IMG/VR virus record: IMGVR_UViG_3300042542_001813
Span: 1-34,603 of that record
Length of the DNA stretch: 34,603 nt
DNA from: a virus
Reading direction: 5' to 3' (one strand)
The translations under genes and the position numbers were made by a program. Below the pieces are notes generated by a model. It did not search any database. It was not told the DNA's origin and saw only the letters and a program-made list of their open reading frames with translations. How positions within the stretch are numbered: the first letter of the stretch is position 1; each line of letters opens with the position of its first letter. Shown here piece by piece: positions 8,610-17,037 of this stretch.

Positions 8610-9575
8610 ATGGCATTTTCATTTGATTCAATGACTGCTTATGTTGAAGAAAACAGAGCAGACCTCATCACCAAGGCAATACTAGGTGGTGTAACCTTAG
8701 GGAAAGGAGTTGACATCCGTACAGGTATCAAGTCAACAGAAAAAATCCCTGTATTAGAAAGTACAGTTCCATTCCAAGCAGAAGCGTGTTCATTCACAAC
8801 TTCAGGAACTACTACTTTTTCACAGGTATCTATTGCAACTGTAGGTATTAACTTTGCAGAACAATTCTGTTTAAAAGACTTAAATACTTACTATACTCAA
8901 AAGTATTTACCAGCAGGAGCAAACAATGATTCTTTATCAATTGCACAAAACATTATTGATAGAAAATTAGCACAAGTTGCTCGTAACGTTGAGAACATGA
9001 TTTGGGCAGGTAAAACTACTTACACTAACTCAACTGTATTAAAACAAATGAATGGTTGGTTAGCAACAATTGACACAGCAGGAACAGCAGTAGCAGCAAC
9101 AGCATCTACTTTAAATGCAACAAACGTTTTAACTATTTTTGATGACATTTATGCAAAAGTACCTTCTGCTGCAATTGCAAACGAGCCTATCGTTGCTTTC
9201 TGTGGTTATGATACTTTCAGATTATTAGCTGCTAAGATTACTTCAACTTACGGAATTTATGGTTCACAATACACAACTGATAACGTATGGAACAACTGGG
9301 AATTAATGTACCCAGGTACTAATATGAAAGTTGTAGGCGTACCAGGATTAAGTGATGCAGCAGTTGATACAGGTTCAGTACCAACAGCAGTAAAAAATCG
9401 TATTATCGCAACTTACGCTTCAAATTTAGTATTCGGAACTGACTTACAATCAGACTTAGAAAACATAGAAGCATGGTATTCAAAAGACTCGCGCGTATGG
9501 CGTTTATTTGGTGCATTTAAGGCTGGAGTAGCAGTTAAATTCATCGACCACGTTGTTCAATACACTAACGCTTAA
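8610..9575 (+). CDS. Major capsid protein
   Basis: A 321-residue protein immediately after protease and scaffold-like genes and before a strong terminator. It starts with MAFSFDSMTAYVEENRADL, then a central segment with IDRKLAQVARNVENMIWAGK and a C-terminal part containing NRIIATYASNLVFGTDLQSD and WRLFGAFKAGVAVKF, which fits capsid proteins of HK97 fold in Bacteroidetes phages. Its third codon positions are clearly less A/T-biased than in the neighbouring genes (for example repeated aac, ttc and cgt), as expected for a very highly expressed protein. I see no obvious cleavable delta domain; scaffolding is probably supplied by the preceding gene. Confidence 0.88.
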   Translation: MAFSFDSMTAYVEENRADLITKAILGGVTLGKGVDIRTGIKSTEKIPVLESTVPFQAEACSFTTSGTTTFSQVSIATVGINFAEQFCLKDLNTYYTQKYLPAGANNDSLSIAQNIIDRKLAQVARNVENMIWAGKTTYTNSTVLKQMNGWLATIDTAGTAVAATASTLNATNVLTIFDDIYAKVPSAAIANEPIVAFCGYDTFRLLAAKITSTYGIYGSQYTTDNVWNNWELMYPGTNMKVVGVPGLSDAAVDTGSVPTAVKNRIIATYASNLVFGTDLQSDLENIEAWYSKDSRVWRLFGAFKAGVAVKFIDHVVQYTNA

Positions 9576-9583
9576 TATTAACC

Positions 9584-9607
9584 AAGGGAGTGTAACAACT
9601 CCCTTTT
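9584..9607 (+). terminator. Intrinsic terminator after the capsid gene
   Basis: AAGGGAGT and ACTCCCTT form a perfect 8-base-pair stem with a 6-base loop, followed by TT and an A/T tract. It lies 9 bases after the capsid stop and would let capsid mRNA be made in excess of the downstream genes. Confidence 0.85.
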
Positions 9608-9620
9608 AAAATTTTAAAAC

Positions 9621-10130
9621 ATGCCTTGTAATATTATTGAAGGATTAACACTAGACTGTCGCCAAGGTGCGGGAGGTGTAAAGAAAATATATCTTACAGA
9701 GTTTGCCAATGTTACAACAATTACAGCTTCATCAGGTCAAGTTAGTGGAATCACAATGGTAGCAGGAAAAAAATTCTGGACTGTTGAGGTTGAGTTAGAA
9801 GATGCACAATTTGACGAAAATGCAACTGTATCAATTGAAAATGGTACAACTTTTTACGAACAAACATTAGTTTTTTCAGTTTATAAAATGACTGCTAAAA
9901 ATCGTAATATTGTTCGTTTACTAACACAAAACAGATTGATGGTTATTGTTCAAGATGCAGATGATGTTTATCACTTAGCAGGTGAAACAAGAGCAATGCA
10001 CTTAACAGCAGGAACTTCATCAACTGGCAAAGCAATGGGTGATAAAAATGGCTACTCAATTACTTTAACAGGCAAAGAACCTTTACCTGCAAACAAAGTA
10101 AATTCAGGAGTTATTTCAGGCATTATATAA
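9621..10130 (+). CDS. Probable major tail tube protein
   Basis: A 169-residue beta-rich protein with no membrane segment. The N-terminus CNIIEGLTLDCRQGAGGVKK, the central ENGTTFYEQTLVFSVYKM and the C-terminal AMGDKNGYSITLTGKEPLPA resemble tail tube or related structural proteins of Bacteroidetes phages, in which a GD.NGY...TG.E turn recurs. It lies alone between two intrinsic terminators, which suggests a highly expressed product made on its own transcript, as expected for a tail tube protein. The identification is inferred: a head decoration protein is the main alternative. A/T-rich bases (TTTTAAAACATG) precede the start. Confidence 0.55.
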   Translation: MPCNIIEGLTLDCRQGAGGVKKIYLTEFANVTTITASSGQVSGITMVAGKKFWTVEVELEDAQFDENATVSIENGTTFYEQTLVFSVYKMTAKNRNIVRLLTQNRLMVIVQDADDVYHLAGETRAMHLTAGTSSTGKAMGDKNGYSITLTGKEPLPANKVNSGVISGII

Positions 10131-10152
10131 TTTTCCTGTTCGTTTGATTTTC

Positions 10153-10184
10153 GAGAGGTTGCAGAAATGCAACCTTTTGTTTTT
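10153..10184 (+). terminator. Intrinsic terminator after the probable tail tube gene
   Basis: AGGTTGCA and TGCAACCT pair perfectly around a GAAA tetraloop (10156-10175), followed by TTTGTTTTT. The stem may extend by further weak pairs from 10153. It is one of the strongest terminators in the window, 3 bases before the late motif at 10187. Confidence 0.9.
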
Positions 10185-10186
10185 AT

Positions 10187-10200
10187 GGTACTTTTTAAAA
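10187..10200 (+). promoter_or_regulatory. GGTACTTTTTAAAA motif directly after a terminator
   Basis: The motif fills the space between the terminator U-tract (ending 10184) and the ATG at 10202. A gene placed here needs read-through or a new transcription start, so this copy is the best argument that the motif is a promoter element. If the start point lies a few bases downstream, the mRNA would be nearly or fully leaderless. Confidence 0.5.
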
Positions 10201-10201
10201 T

Positions 10202-10600
10202 ATGCAAATAATAAATAAAGGGCAAAATAATTTTCTAGTATTTACACTAACAGAAAAAGTTACTTTAAATAATCCTTACTATTTATTTAGCTTTAAACAT
10301 CAAGTGTTAATGAGTACAGTTAACTTTATTTCAAGTGATGTAAGTGGTTTTCCTACTCGTTACAATAAATTTTTAATAACTGAAACAACAGGAATTACTA
10401 ATTTAACAAGTGGAATTGTATCTTTGCCTGAAACAGGATTTTATGAATATGCTATTTACCAACAAGCAAGTTCAAGTAATTTAAACGTTGCAAATGCTGA
10501 AGGTTTACTTGAAATAGGAATGGTAAAAGTAGAAAGTACATTGCCTGTTGTTAATGCTTACGATAATCAAAATAAAACGATTATAACTTATGGAGAATAA
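10202..10600 (+). CDS. Unknown structural protein between tail tube and portal
   Basis: A 132-residue protein, predicted beta-sandwich-like from alternating hydrophobic strands (FLVFTLTEKVTL, YYLFSFKHQVL, GFYEYAIYQQAS). No catalytic motif, signal or membrane segment is visible. Similar small proteins are common in the head-tail region of Bacteroidetes phages but have no assigned role that I know. Its last bases overlap the portal start by 11 bases. It begins right after the terminator at 10153-10184 and the motif at 10187, and is probably the first gene of a portal-connector transcript. Confidence 0.55.
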   Translation: MQIINKGQNNFLVFTLTEKVTLNNPYYLFSFKHQVLMSTVNFISSDVSGFPTRYNKFLITETTGITNLTSGIVSLPETGFYEYAIYQQASSSNLNVANAEGLLEIGMVKVESTLPVVNAYDNQNKTIITYGE

Positions 10601-12497
10601 TATATACGATGTAATTAATCTTAAACTACAGGCACATAAAACACCTGTATTTAAAGAAGAAAAATCAAAAGAATGGATAATTTATGGAGCAGATAAAGAA
10701 GGTGGTTACTATAATAACTATCCTGGTTACTTACTTTATTTATTCAATCGTAGCTCTAAGCATAATGCTTTTATCAATGGCAAGGTTTTATACATTTGTG
10801 GTGCTGGTGTTGGTTTTGATTCTACTGATTTATCAATTCAAGACATTGCATTAGCTAATGATTTTATAAATAAAGAGAATACTAATTTTGATACTTTAAA
10901 AGATATTGTAAAAAAATGTGTTTTAGATAAAAAATTATTTGGTGGTTATTATTTAGAAGTAATTTGGAATAAAGCAGGAAATAACTTTGAGTTATTACAT
11001 TTTTCTTATAACAATTTACGAAAGGCAAAAGATGCAGATGGCTATTGGTATTCAAAAGACTGGTCCAAACAAAAGCAAAGTCCTGAAGAAACTGATTTAG
11101 AATACATCCCATTGTTTGATCCTGAAAAACCAACATCAAGACAAATATTTGTTTCAAAAGAATACAGACCTGATTTAGATGCTTATCCTTTGCCTGATTA
11201 TGTGGCGAGTGCTGTATATGCAGAAGTTGATGTTGAGCTTTCTAATTATCGTTTAAATGCGATCAAGAGTGGGTTTAATGCAGGGACTATTCTTAACTTC
11301 TCAAATGGCAGACCAACTGAAGAAGAGAAAGAGGAAATTGAAGCAAGACTAAAAGAGAAATTCACTGGAACTGATAGAGCAAACAGCTTACTAATAACAT
11401 TTAGTGGCAATAAAGATTCTGCTCCAACAATTGAACATTTAACACCTCAAAATGTAGATTCTCAACTAACAGAATTGAACGACCAAGTTATTCAAGAACT
11501 AATTATCGGACATCACATTCCTAACCCTATGCTAGTAGGAATAAAAACAGCAGGGGAATTAGGAAATAAAGACCAAATAAATGATTCTTACGAACTTTAT
11601 AAAAATACTTACATCATTCCTAATCAAGCTGAAATTGAGAAAGACTTTAACTACTTACTTAAATTAAAAGGATTTTCAAATCGTATTTATTTAAAAGAGT
11701 TAGATCCTATCGAAGAGCAGTTACCTATTGAAGAAAAGATTAAGGTAATGACTAAAAATGAGGTTCGTGAAATGTACGGATTACCTCCATTAGAAGAAGA
11801 AGTTAAACCAATTGTTTCAAGTGCTATCCATAGATTTGACGACCATGTATGTGAACATTCTTTTACTTCGCAAAGTGAAATTGATGAAGTAATTGAAATA
11901 TTCAAAATGTTTGGAGACGATAGAGAAAATTACGAAGTTATTGAGCAAACCTTTATGAACGAGGATAATCGCTTTGAGTTTGCAGTCGATGTAAGTCCAT
12001 TAAGCAAACAAATTAAAAGAGACATTGTTGGCTTATTAGATAAAGACCCATTAATGGATAATAAGACCATTGCAGATACTTTAAGAATTAAAGAAGATAG
12101 AGTTGCAGACTTAATCAATGACATGGTTAAAGAAGAACTAATTAAGGTTAAAGAAACAAACACAGGCGGACAAAAAAAAGATATTAGAGTACCAACAACC
12201 GAAGCTATTAGAACATCAAACAAAATAGGCACAGATACCGAAGATTACAAAATTATGTACACTTATGAATGGAGAACAGGAGTAAAACCTGACAAACGAA
12301 ATTCAAGAGAGTTCTGTGTTAAGTTATTGGATGCAAATAAAATGTATTCAAGAGCGCAAATAGAACAGATTAGTAAGATAGTAGGTTATGATGTTTGGAA
12401 TTATAGAGGTGGTTGGTGGACTCGCAAAGGTGGTCAAACAAGAACACCATTTTGCAGACATATTTGGAGTGCTAACGTTGTAAAAATTAAAAAATAA
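10590..12497 (+). CDS. Portal protein with C-terminal winged-helix-like and MuF-like extension
   Basis: A 635-residue protein, longer than the usual 400-550. Residues about 40-400 fit a portal: HNAFINGKVLYICGAG, KKCVLDKKLFGGYYLEV, NVDSQLTELNDQVIQELIIG and IPNPMLVGIKTAGELGNKDQI, which resembles the portal crown and stem. Residues about 470-520 (LLDKDPLMDNKTIADTLRIKE, then a recognition-like helix and EELIKV) look like a winged helix-turn-helix. The C-terminus (about 555-635, YEWRTGVKP, RNSREFC, NYRGGWWTRKGG, RTPFCRHIW) resembles the minor head (MuF) fold that is usually a separate gene. The fusion is inferred. The gene ends with TAATG overlapping the connector gene. Confidence 0.8.
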   Translation: MENNIYDVINLKLQAHKTPVFKEEKSKEWIIYGADKEGGYYNNYPGYLLYLFNRSSKHNAFINGKVLYICGAGVGFDSTDLSIQDIALANDFINKENTNFDTLKDIVKKCVLDKKLFGGYYLEVIWNKAGNNFELLHFSYNNLRKAKDADGYWYSKDWSKQKQSPEETDLEYIPLFDPEKPTSRQIFVSKEYRPDLDAYPLPDYVASAVYAEVDVELSNYRLNAIKSGFNAGTILNFSNGRPTEEEKEEIEARLKEKFTGTDRANSLLITFSGNKDSAPTIEHLTPQNVDSQLTELNDQVIQELIIGHHIPNPMLVGIKTAGELGNKDQINDSYELYKNTYIIPNQAEIEKDFNYLLKLKGFSNRIYLKELDPIEEQLPIEEKIKVMTKNEVREMYGLPPLEEEVKPIVSSAIHRFDDHVCEHSFTSQSEIDEVIEIFKMFGDDRENYEVIEQTFMNEDNRFEFAVDVSPLSKQIKRDIVGLLDKDPLMDNKTIADTLRIKEDRVADLINDMVKEELIKVKETNTGGQKKDIRVPTTEAIRTSNKIGTDTEDYKIMYTYEWRTGVKPDKRNSREFCVKLLDANKMYSRAQIEQISKIVGYDVWNYRGGWWTRKGGQTRTPFCRHIWSANVVKIKK

Positions 12498-13060
12498 TGG
12501 CAACAGTATTATTATTAACAGCAACATACATTAAGGATTACACATTTGTTGACCCTAATGTAGATGAAAAATACTTAAGAATTTCTATTGAAGAAGCTCA
12601 AAAAATTCATATTAGAAATTATATTGGTTCAGGTTTATATGATGAAATAATAAACCAAGTAAGTACAAATACATTATCGGCTTTAAACACTACCTTATTA
12701 GATAATTATATTATTCCTGCTCTTAAATGGTGGGTAATGGTTGAGGCTGCGCCCTTTTTAACTTATAAGGTAACTAATAAGAACATTGTAAAAAAGAACA
12801 GTGATAACAGTACAGGAGTTGATTTTAACGAATTAAATTCTTTTATGAACTTAGTTACTGATAAAGCACAGTATCACACTAAAAGATTAATTGATTATTT
12901 ATTTGAGTATTCAGACCAATACCCATTATATGATAATCCTGGCGATGGCTTTGATACTATTTATCCACAAGGTTATTCTTACGAAGAAAGTATTTATTTA
13001 GGTCGTAACCGTTCAATATTTAGTTATGAAGAAAAATTTGAAAAAAGAAAACGTTACTAA
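12497..13060 (+). CDS. Head-tail connector-like protein (DUF6712-like)
   Basis: A 187-residue protein, mostly helical, directly after the portal gene and overlapping its stop. The N-terminus (TATYIKDYTFVDPNVDEKYL, then EEAQKIHIRNYIGSGLY) matches the type of small connector proteins known from Bacteroidetes phages, where 'I...Q...I...lG..l...' is the recurring pattern. Such proteins form the ring under the portal. The end is basic and Tyr-rich. A weak hairpin follows at 13061. The family name is my recollection of this pattern and is not proven here. Confidence 0.6.
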   Translation: MATVLLLTATYIKDYTFVDPNVDEKYLRISIEEAQKIHIRNYIGSGLYDEIINQVSTNTLSALNTTLLDNYIIPALKWWVMVEAAPFLTYKVTNKNIVKKNSDNSTGVDFNELNSFMNLVTDKAQYHTKRLIDYLFEYSDQYPLYDNPGDGFDTIYPQGYSYEESIYLGRNRSIFSYEEKFEKRKRY

Positions 13061-13082
13061 AAAGAGTGGATATAAACTCTTT
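13061..13082 (+). terminator. Weak terminator-like hairpin
   Basis: AAAGAGT and ACTCTTT form a 7-base-pair stem with an 8-base loop directly after the connector stop. Only TTAATAAAATT follows, with no real U-run, so termination would be partial at best. It may instead stabilise the mRNA end. Confidence 0.3.
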
Positions 13083-13113
13083 AATAAAATTGAAATATTA
13101 AAAAAATTTTTGA

Positions 13114-13716
13114 ATGATAACGTTAAACCAAGTAATAAAAAACCTCGATAATATAGCTAACGCACATTATCAAATCAATTCTTTTGGGAATGGTAGTGTT
13201 ATTGAATTTGCGACTAGCGGAATAACTGAATACCCTGCAATGTGGGTAGATTATGAGCCACCTTTATTACAAGGTAATGCCTATACTCATGTTTTAAGAA
13301 TCTATGTAATGGATAGATTGATTAAAGGAAAACAAAATGAGTTAGAGTTATTTAGCGATATTCAGCAAATATGTTTAGATATTATTGCACAGCTTAACTC
13401 TACTATTTATGGTTGGAAATTAGTTAGCGATAATGTTACTTTAAATCCTTTTAGTGAACCTAGATTTGATGATGAAGATGCAGGTTATTACTTTGATGTT
13501 AATATAAAAGTACCTTTTACTTATGATAGATGCCAAATACCATTTGATTCAACTATAACGAATGCAGGAACATCAAACCTAGTTACTATTGTAAATCAAA
13601 ATGGAACTGTTATAACTACTTTAAAAGGCGGTGAGAGTTACACAGTAATACAAGTTAGCGCAATAGATGGAGGGGCTTCAAATACAACTTATACAAATTC
13701 GATAATACAAGCATGA
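13114..13716 (+). CDS. Tail completion-like protein
   Basis: A 200-residue protein located between the connector and the fibre block. It has alternating beta and helix segments (YTHVLRIYVMDRLIKGKQNE, LELFSDIQQICLDIIAQL) and a C-terminal about 45-residue Asn/Thr-rich tail (NAGTSNLVTIVNQNGTVITT) that resembles a fibre-attachment strand. Tail-completion/terminator proteins of siphophages are of similar size and place, and a variant with 'DRL..G..NE..' is frequent in Bacteroidetes phages. The assignment rests on position and this pattern. It starts after an A/T-rich 50-base gap with no clear ribosome site, and its stop overlaps the fibre gene start. Confidence 0.5.
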   Translation: MITLNQVIKNLDNIANAHYQINSFGNGSVIEFATSGITEYPAMWVDYEPPLLQGNAYTHVLRIYVMDRLIKGKQNELELFSDIQQICLDIIAQLNSTIYGWKLVSDNVTLNPFSEPRFDDEDAGYYFDVNIKVPFTYDRCQIPFDSTITNAGTSNLVTIVNQNGTVITTLKGGESYTVIQVSAIDGGASNTTYTNSIIQA

Positions 13717-14912
13717 GTACAATAACAGCACAGATACAACTTAGAAGAGATACATCTGCAAATTGGACTTCTAATAATCCTATTTTATTAGCAGGTGAAA
13801 TGGCTTTGAGTACAGATGTACTTTATTCAGGAACAGACCAACCACGTTATAAGATAGGCAATGGAGTTGATACATGGTTAAACTTAGATTATGTTCCTGA
13901 AGGCGGTGGTGGTACAAGTTATCCTGAAAATCTTTATTTAACAGTTGTAAATAAAACAGGCGATAATTTATTAGCTTCAGGTTACAAAGTTTTAAAAGTA
14001 CAAACAGCGCAAGGTCAAAGGTTAGCAGTTGATTACGCTTTAGCAGATAGCAATGGTAATTCAGTAGATACTATTGGAGTTGTTTCTGAAAATATTAGTA
14101 ATAATCAAACTGGTAAAATAATTGTAATTGGTGAGATTACAGGATTAAATACTACAGGAAGTTTACAAGGTGAAAGTTGGAATGATGGTGATGTGCTTTA
14201 TCTTAGTTCATCAACACCTGGCAATCTAACAAAAGTTCAACCAACAGCACCTAATCATTTAGTTGTAGTTGGATATGTTGTTTATGCCCATGCTAATCAA
14301 GGAAAAATCTATTGTAAGGTACAAAACGGATGGGAAATCGGGGAGCTTCACGATTGTTACTTGCCAAGTCCTTCAAATAATGACGGTATATTTTGGAACT
14401 CAACCACTACACGTTATGAAAATAAAAGCATAGTAACTGTATTAGGTTATACACCAATAAAATATTTATCAAAAACAGAAGATAGCTCAAGTATAACAGG
14501 CACTGTTTCAAATGTATTATTAGATAGTCTTTTAATACCTTCAAATACTTTTAAAGTTGGAATATCAAAATTTACTATAAGAAATAAATATACAGGAACG
14601 GCAGGTGCAAAAACTACAAGAATTTATTTAAACACAAGTAATAGTTTAACAGGAGCTACATTATTAGCAACTTATACGGCTGGTTCTGGTGCTTTATCTG
14701 TTGATATGGGTAGATTGTTAGCAGTAAAATCTTCAACTTCTTTAGAAGTTTATAATTCATCGGCAACAGCATTAACAAGTGAAGTACAATCAACAACTGC
14801 AATTTCTACAATAACAATAGATATTACAAATCAATATTATATAATTGTTGCAATACAATTAACAAATAGTGCAGATTCTGCAATTAACTCATATATATAT
14901 TTTGAAGTATAA
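13713..14912 (+). CDS. Tail fibre/adhesin with Mtd-N/hyaluronidase-type N-terminus
   Basis: A 399-residue protein. Residues 1-60 (AQIQLRRDTSANWTSNNPIL, LLAGEMALSTD, RYKIGNGVDTW) are the well known phage fibre attachment module that binds the fibre to the tail. A Gly-rich linker (EGGGG) follows, then a beta-rich shaft and a C-terminal Thr/Ser-rich domain (from about 250 on) typical of a receptor-binding tip. It is the first of three larger adhesin-type genes each followed by a small acidic gene. It would recognise a host surface glycan or protein; the receptor cannot be told from sequence. Confidence 0.75.
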   Translation: MSTITAQIQLRRDTSANWTSNNPILLAGEMALSTDVLYSGTDQPRYKIGNGVDTWLNLDYVPEGGGGTSYPENLYLTVVNKTGDNLLASGYKVLKVQTAQGQRLAVDYALADSNGNSVDTIGVVSENISNNQTGKIIVIGEITGLNTTGSLQGESWNDGDVLYLSSSTPGNLTKVQPTAPNHLVVVGYVVYAHANQGKIYCKVQNGWEIGELHDCYLPSPSNNDGIFWNSTTTRYENKSIVTVLGYTPIKYLSKTEDSSSITGTVSNVLLDSLLIPSNTFKVGISKFTIRNKYTGTAGAKTTRIYLNTSNSLTGATLLATYTAGSGALSVDMGRLLAVKSSTSLEVYNSSATALTSEVQSTTAISTITIDITNQYYIIVAIQLTNSADSAINSYIYFEV

Positions 14913-15115
14913 TGGAATATTTAATTAAAATAGGAAATAATGTAGAGTTTAGAAATCAACATTTGATTTATGTAAACTCTGAAAAATTAGATGAACAATC
15001 TATACATATAAATTTTGAAACACAAACAAACTTATTCTTTGCATATGATACAGATTTAAATGGTGTAGTATATCTTAATTCGGATGAATTGATTGATGCA
15101 TTAAATAAAAAATAA
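14912..15115 (+). CDS. Small acidic protein after the first adhesin
   Basis: A 67-residue protein starting in a TAATG overlap with the fibre gene. It is acidic (several Asp and Glu, few basic residues apart from the end) and has no membrane segment. It resembles two other small genes of this block (16025 and 17038) in size, charge and place, although I see no clear sequence identity. A fibre chaperone or tip cap is a reasonable guess. No family recognised. Confidence 0.5.
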   Translation: MEYLIKIGNNVEFRNQHLIYVNSEKLDEQSIHINFETQTNLFFAYDTDLNGVVYLNSDELIDALNKK

Positions 15116-15129
15116 GGTACTTTAAAAAA
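15116..15129 (+). promoter_or_regulatory. GGTACTTTAAAAAA motif before the 93-residue gene
   Basis: The motif starts right at the stop codon of the previous gene and lies 23 bases before the ATG at 15139. It would start a transcript for the second half of the adhesin block. Confidence 0.45.
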
Positions 15130-15138
15130 TAAAACAAC

Positions 15139-15420
15139 ATGGCAAACGCATTAAGACTAACAGCAAATGGTGGATGTGAGTATATAGATAATAATACACC
15201 AAGAACAGGTAAAAGATATTACTGTTTTATCGTACAAGCTGATACAGTAGTAGGAACTTTAACAGGTGGCTTTGCACCCGATACAACAACTAATTATTTA
15301 ACATCAATTGGATTAGGTAGTAAAACATTAAAGCAAGGTGCTATTATTTACGCTCCTGGTGATGCTGTTTTTACTAATCTTACTTTAACAAGCGGAACTA
15401 TCATTGCTTACGCAGAGTGA
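15139..15420 (+). CDS. Small beta-rich tail-associated protein
   Basis: A 93-residue protein with alternating strands (GKRYYCFIVQADTVVGTLTG, AIIYAPGDAVFTNLTLTSG) and a Gly/Thr-rich composition. Similar small proteins are found in fibre blocks of Bacteroidetes phages and may form a trimeric cap or collar. I recognise no named family. It has its own upstream late motif at 15116, and its stop overlaps the GTG start of the next gene. The absence of a signal or membrane segment and the position argue for a virion part. Confidence 0.45.
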   Translation: MANALRLTANGGCEYIDNNTPRTGKRYYCFIVQADTVVGTLTGGFAPDTTTNYLTSIGLGSKTLKQGAIIYAPGDAVFTNLTLTSGTIIAYAE

Positions 15421-16025
15421 TACCTTTACATCCATTATCTGTTAAGAACTACGTTAGGTGTTGTTCTGTTAAAAACCTTAATTGGATTACAACAGAAGGC
15501 ACATCTAATGTTAGTGATTACCCAGCTTATGGTCTTTATAACTATTCACATACAATGTTTATTTTAAAACAAAGTGAATTAGGTAGTCAAAAAAACATAA
15601 CAGGATTACAGATACACATGGCAGGTTATTCAGCAGGATATTCTTATAATAATCAAACAATTAGAATTGCACACATAACAGATTCTCAATTTGGGACTAA
15701 TGTTCAAATAACAAACACAAATGGTGATGTTAGTGGAATAGCAGGAATTAAAGACTTGCAAGCTGTTAAGAATTTCAATTGGTCGGTTACTTCAGGGTAT
15801 AATAATATAAATTTTGACAGTAACTTTTGTTATAATGGGATTGATAATCTTTTAATTATTTGGATTAATAAAGATGGAAGTTGGCAAAGTGGATATGGTT
15901 GGGCTGAATGCCATTCAACAAGCGCACAATATTTAAGTTGGTATAAACAAAATGATGCAAGTTATCCAACAGGATTAGGAACTAGAAATTTATCAACAAG
16001 ACCTAATATGAAAATTAATTATTAA
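15417..16025 (+). CDS. Adhesin-like protein, unknown
   Basis: A 202-residue protein starting at a GTG that overlaps the previous TGA (GTGA). It is aromatic and Asn/Ser-rich (GYSAGYSYNNQTIRIAHITD, SGYNNINFDSNF, IIWINKDGSW) like a lectin-type beta-sandwich. No enzyme motif is seen. The place between other adhesin-type genes supports a host-recognition role. The start is uncertain because no ATG lies near the front; the frame is open from just upstream. It ends with TAATG overlapping the next gene. The receptor is unknown. Confidence 0.5.
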   Translation: MIPLHPLSVKNYVRCCSVKNLNWITTEGTSNVSDYPAYGLYNYSHTMFILKQSELGSQKNITGLQIHMAGYSAGYSYNNQTIRIAHITDSQFGTNVQITNTNGDVSGIAGIKDLQAVKNFNWSVTSGYNNINFDSNFCYNGIDNLLIIWINKDGSWQSGYGWAECHSTSAQYLSWYKQNDASYPTGLGTRNLSTRPNMKINY

Positions 16026-16225
16026 TGGATCAATTAAAAATAGAATTAAGCCAATACGGTGAAATAATTAATTGTGAAGATTATCAAAAGTATTTTTTAT
16101 TGGTACTTTATAATTGGACTGAAAGCATTGAAACGTTTAATAGCATAGCAAATAAGTATTTAACAGGGCAAAAAGTTTGTACCTTAGAAAATGGAGTTTT
16201 AAAGTCTGAATATGATTGGAACTAA
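16025..16225 (+). CDS. Small acidic protein after the second adhesin
   Basis: A 66-residue protein with a TAATG start overlap. It is acidic with Tyr and Trp residues (YQKYFLLVLYNWTESIE) and has no membrane segment or signal. It matches the other small genes of the block in place and charge, not in clear identity. A copy of GGTACTTT lies inside the gene at 16102, but it has no gene start nearby. The 3' end overlaps the next gene by 14 bases. Confidence 0.5.
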   Translation: MDQLKIELSQYGEIINCEDYQKYFLLVLYNWTESIETFNSIANKYLTGQKVCTLENGVLKSEYDWN

Positions 16226-17036
16226 TTTAGCAATAACTACTAAAAATTATGCAGTTGCAGGAGGTGTAACTTACGATGCTGATGCTTTAGCTTATTTTAC
16301 TGCTAACACAGCAATAACAAGTGATGCTGATAAAACAGCAATAAATACTTTTTATTTAGGTTTAAAAACAGATGGAATATATACCAAAATAAAGGCAATG
16401 TATTTACCTATTTGGGGAAGCGCTACTTCATCAAAATGGAATTTAGTTAATCCATTAGATACAGATGCTGCATTTAGAGCAACATTTGCAACTGGTTTTA
16501 CTTACAGTAGTGGAGGTATAACAGGAAACGGAACAAGTGCTTATATTGATATATATTTTACTCCAAGCACAGCTGGTGTATCTCAAAATAGTGTTTCGGC
16601 TGGGTTTTATTCAAGAACTTTGAGAAGTGGTAGTAATTCAATTCGCTGTTTTGGTGTTTCACAAACAACACCATCAACAACATTTGAAATGAGACTACGT
16701 AATACATCTGATTTATCTTTTTATTATGCAAATGATAGTAACGGTAATAGTGTAGCTTCAACTACTGATAGTCGAGGATTTTATCAATTAAGTAGAACAA
16801 TCTCAACATCTATGTTAAGAGGAAAAAACACTTATGTTTCAAACACATCTACTTCAACTGGTTTAAATACTATTAAATTGTATGTATTTGCTTTAAATTC
16901 AAATGGTACAATAACTGGTTATGAAACTGTGCAAAGTCCATTTTTTTATATTGGAACAGGTTTAACACTTACCGAAATGAATAATTTTAAAACAAGAGTT
17001 GATACATTAATGACTTACTTTGGAATAAACGTTTAA
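16212..17036 (+). CDS. Lectin-fold adhesin (concanavalin/LamG-like)
   Basis: A 274-residue protein. The core around residues 62-115 (LPIWGSATSSKWNLVNPLD, AAFRATF, GITGNGTSAYIDIYF) belongs to a recurring adhesin pattern in Bacteroidetes phages that I associate with jelly-roll lectin domains. Residues about 120-240 are beta-rich with many Ser/Thr. The C-terminus (LTEMNNFKTRVDTLMTYFGI) is helical. The N-terminal about 50 residues may serve for attachment. It is the third large adhesin-type gene of the block and its start overlaps the small upstream gene. Domain assignment is from memory, not a search. Confidence 0.55.
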   Translation: MIGTNLAITTKNYAVAGGVTYDADALAYFTANTAITSDADKTAINTFYLGLKTDGIYTKIKAMYLPIWGSATSSKWNLVNPLDTDAAFRATFATGFTYSSGGITGNGTSAYIDIYFTPSTAGVSQNSVSAGFYSRTLRSGSNSIRCFGVSQTTPSTTFEMRLRNTSDLSFYYANDSNGNSVASTTDSRGFYQLSRTISTSMLRGKNTYVSNTSTSTGLNTIKLYVFALNSNGTITGYETVQSPFFYIGTGLTLTEMNNFKTRVDTLMTYFGINV

Positions 17037-17037
17037 C

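Noticed and set aside
16102-16115. GGTACTTTATAATT copy inside the small gene at 16025
   Set aside because: No gene starts within about 100 bases downstream, so I did not list it as a late-motif site, although it shares 17 bases with the 32323 copy. The copy at 30085 is likewise inside a gene.
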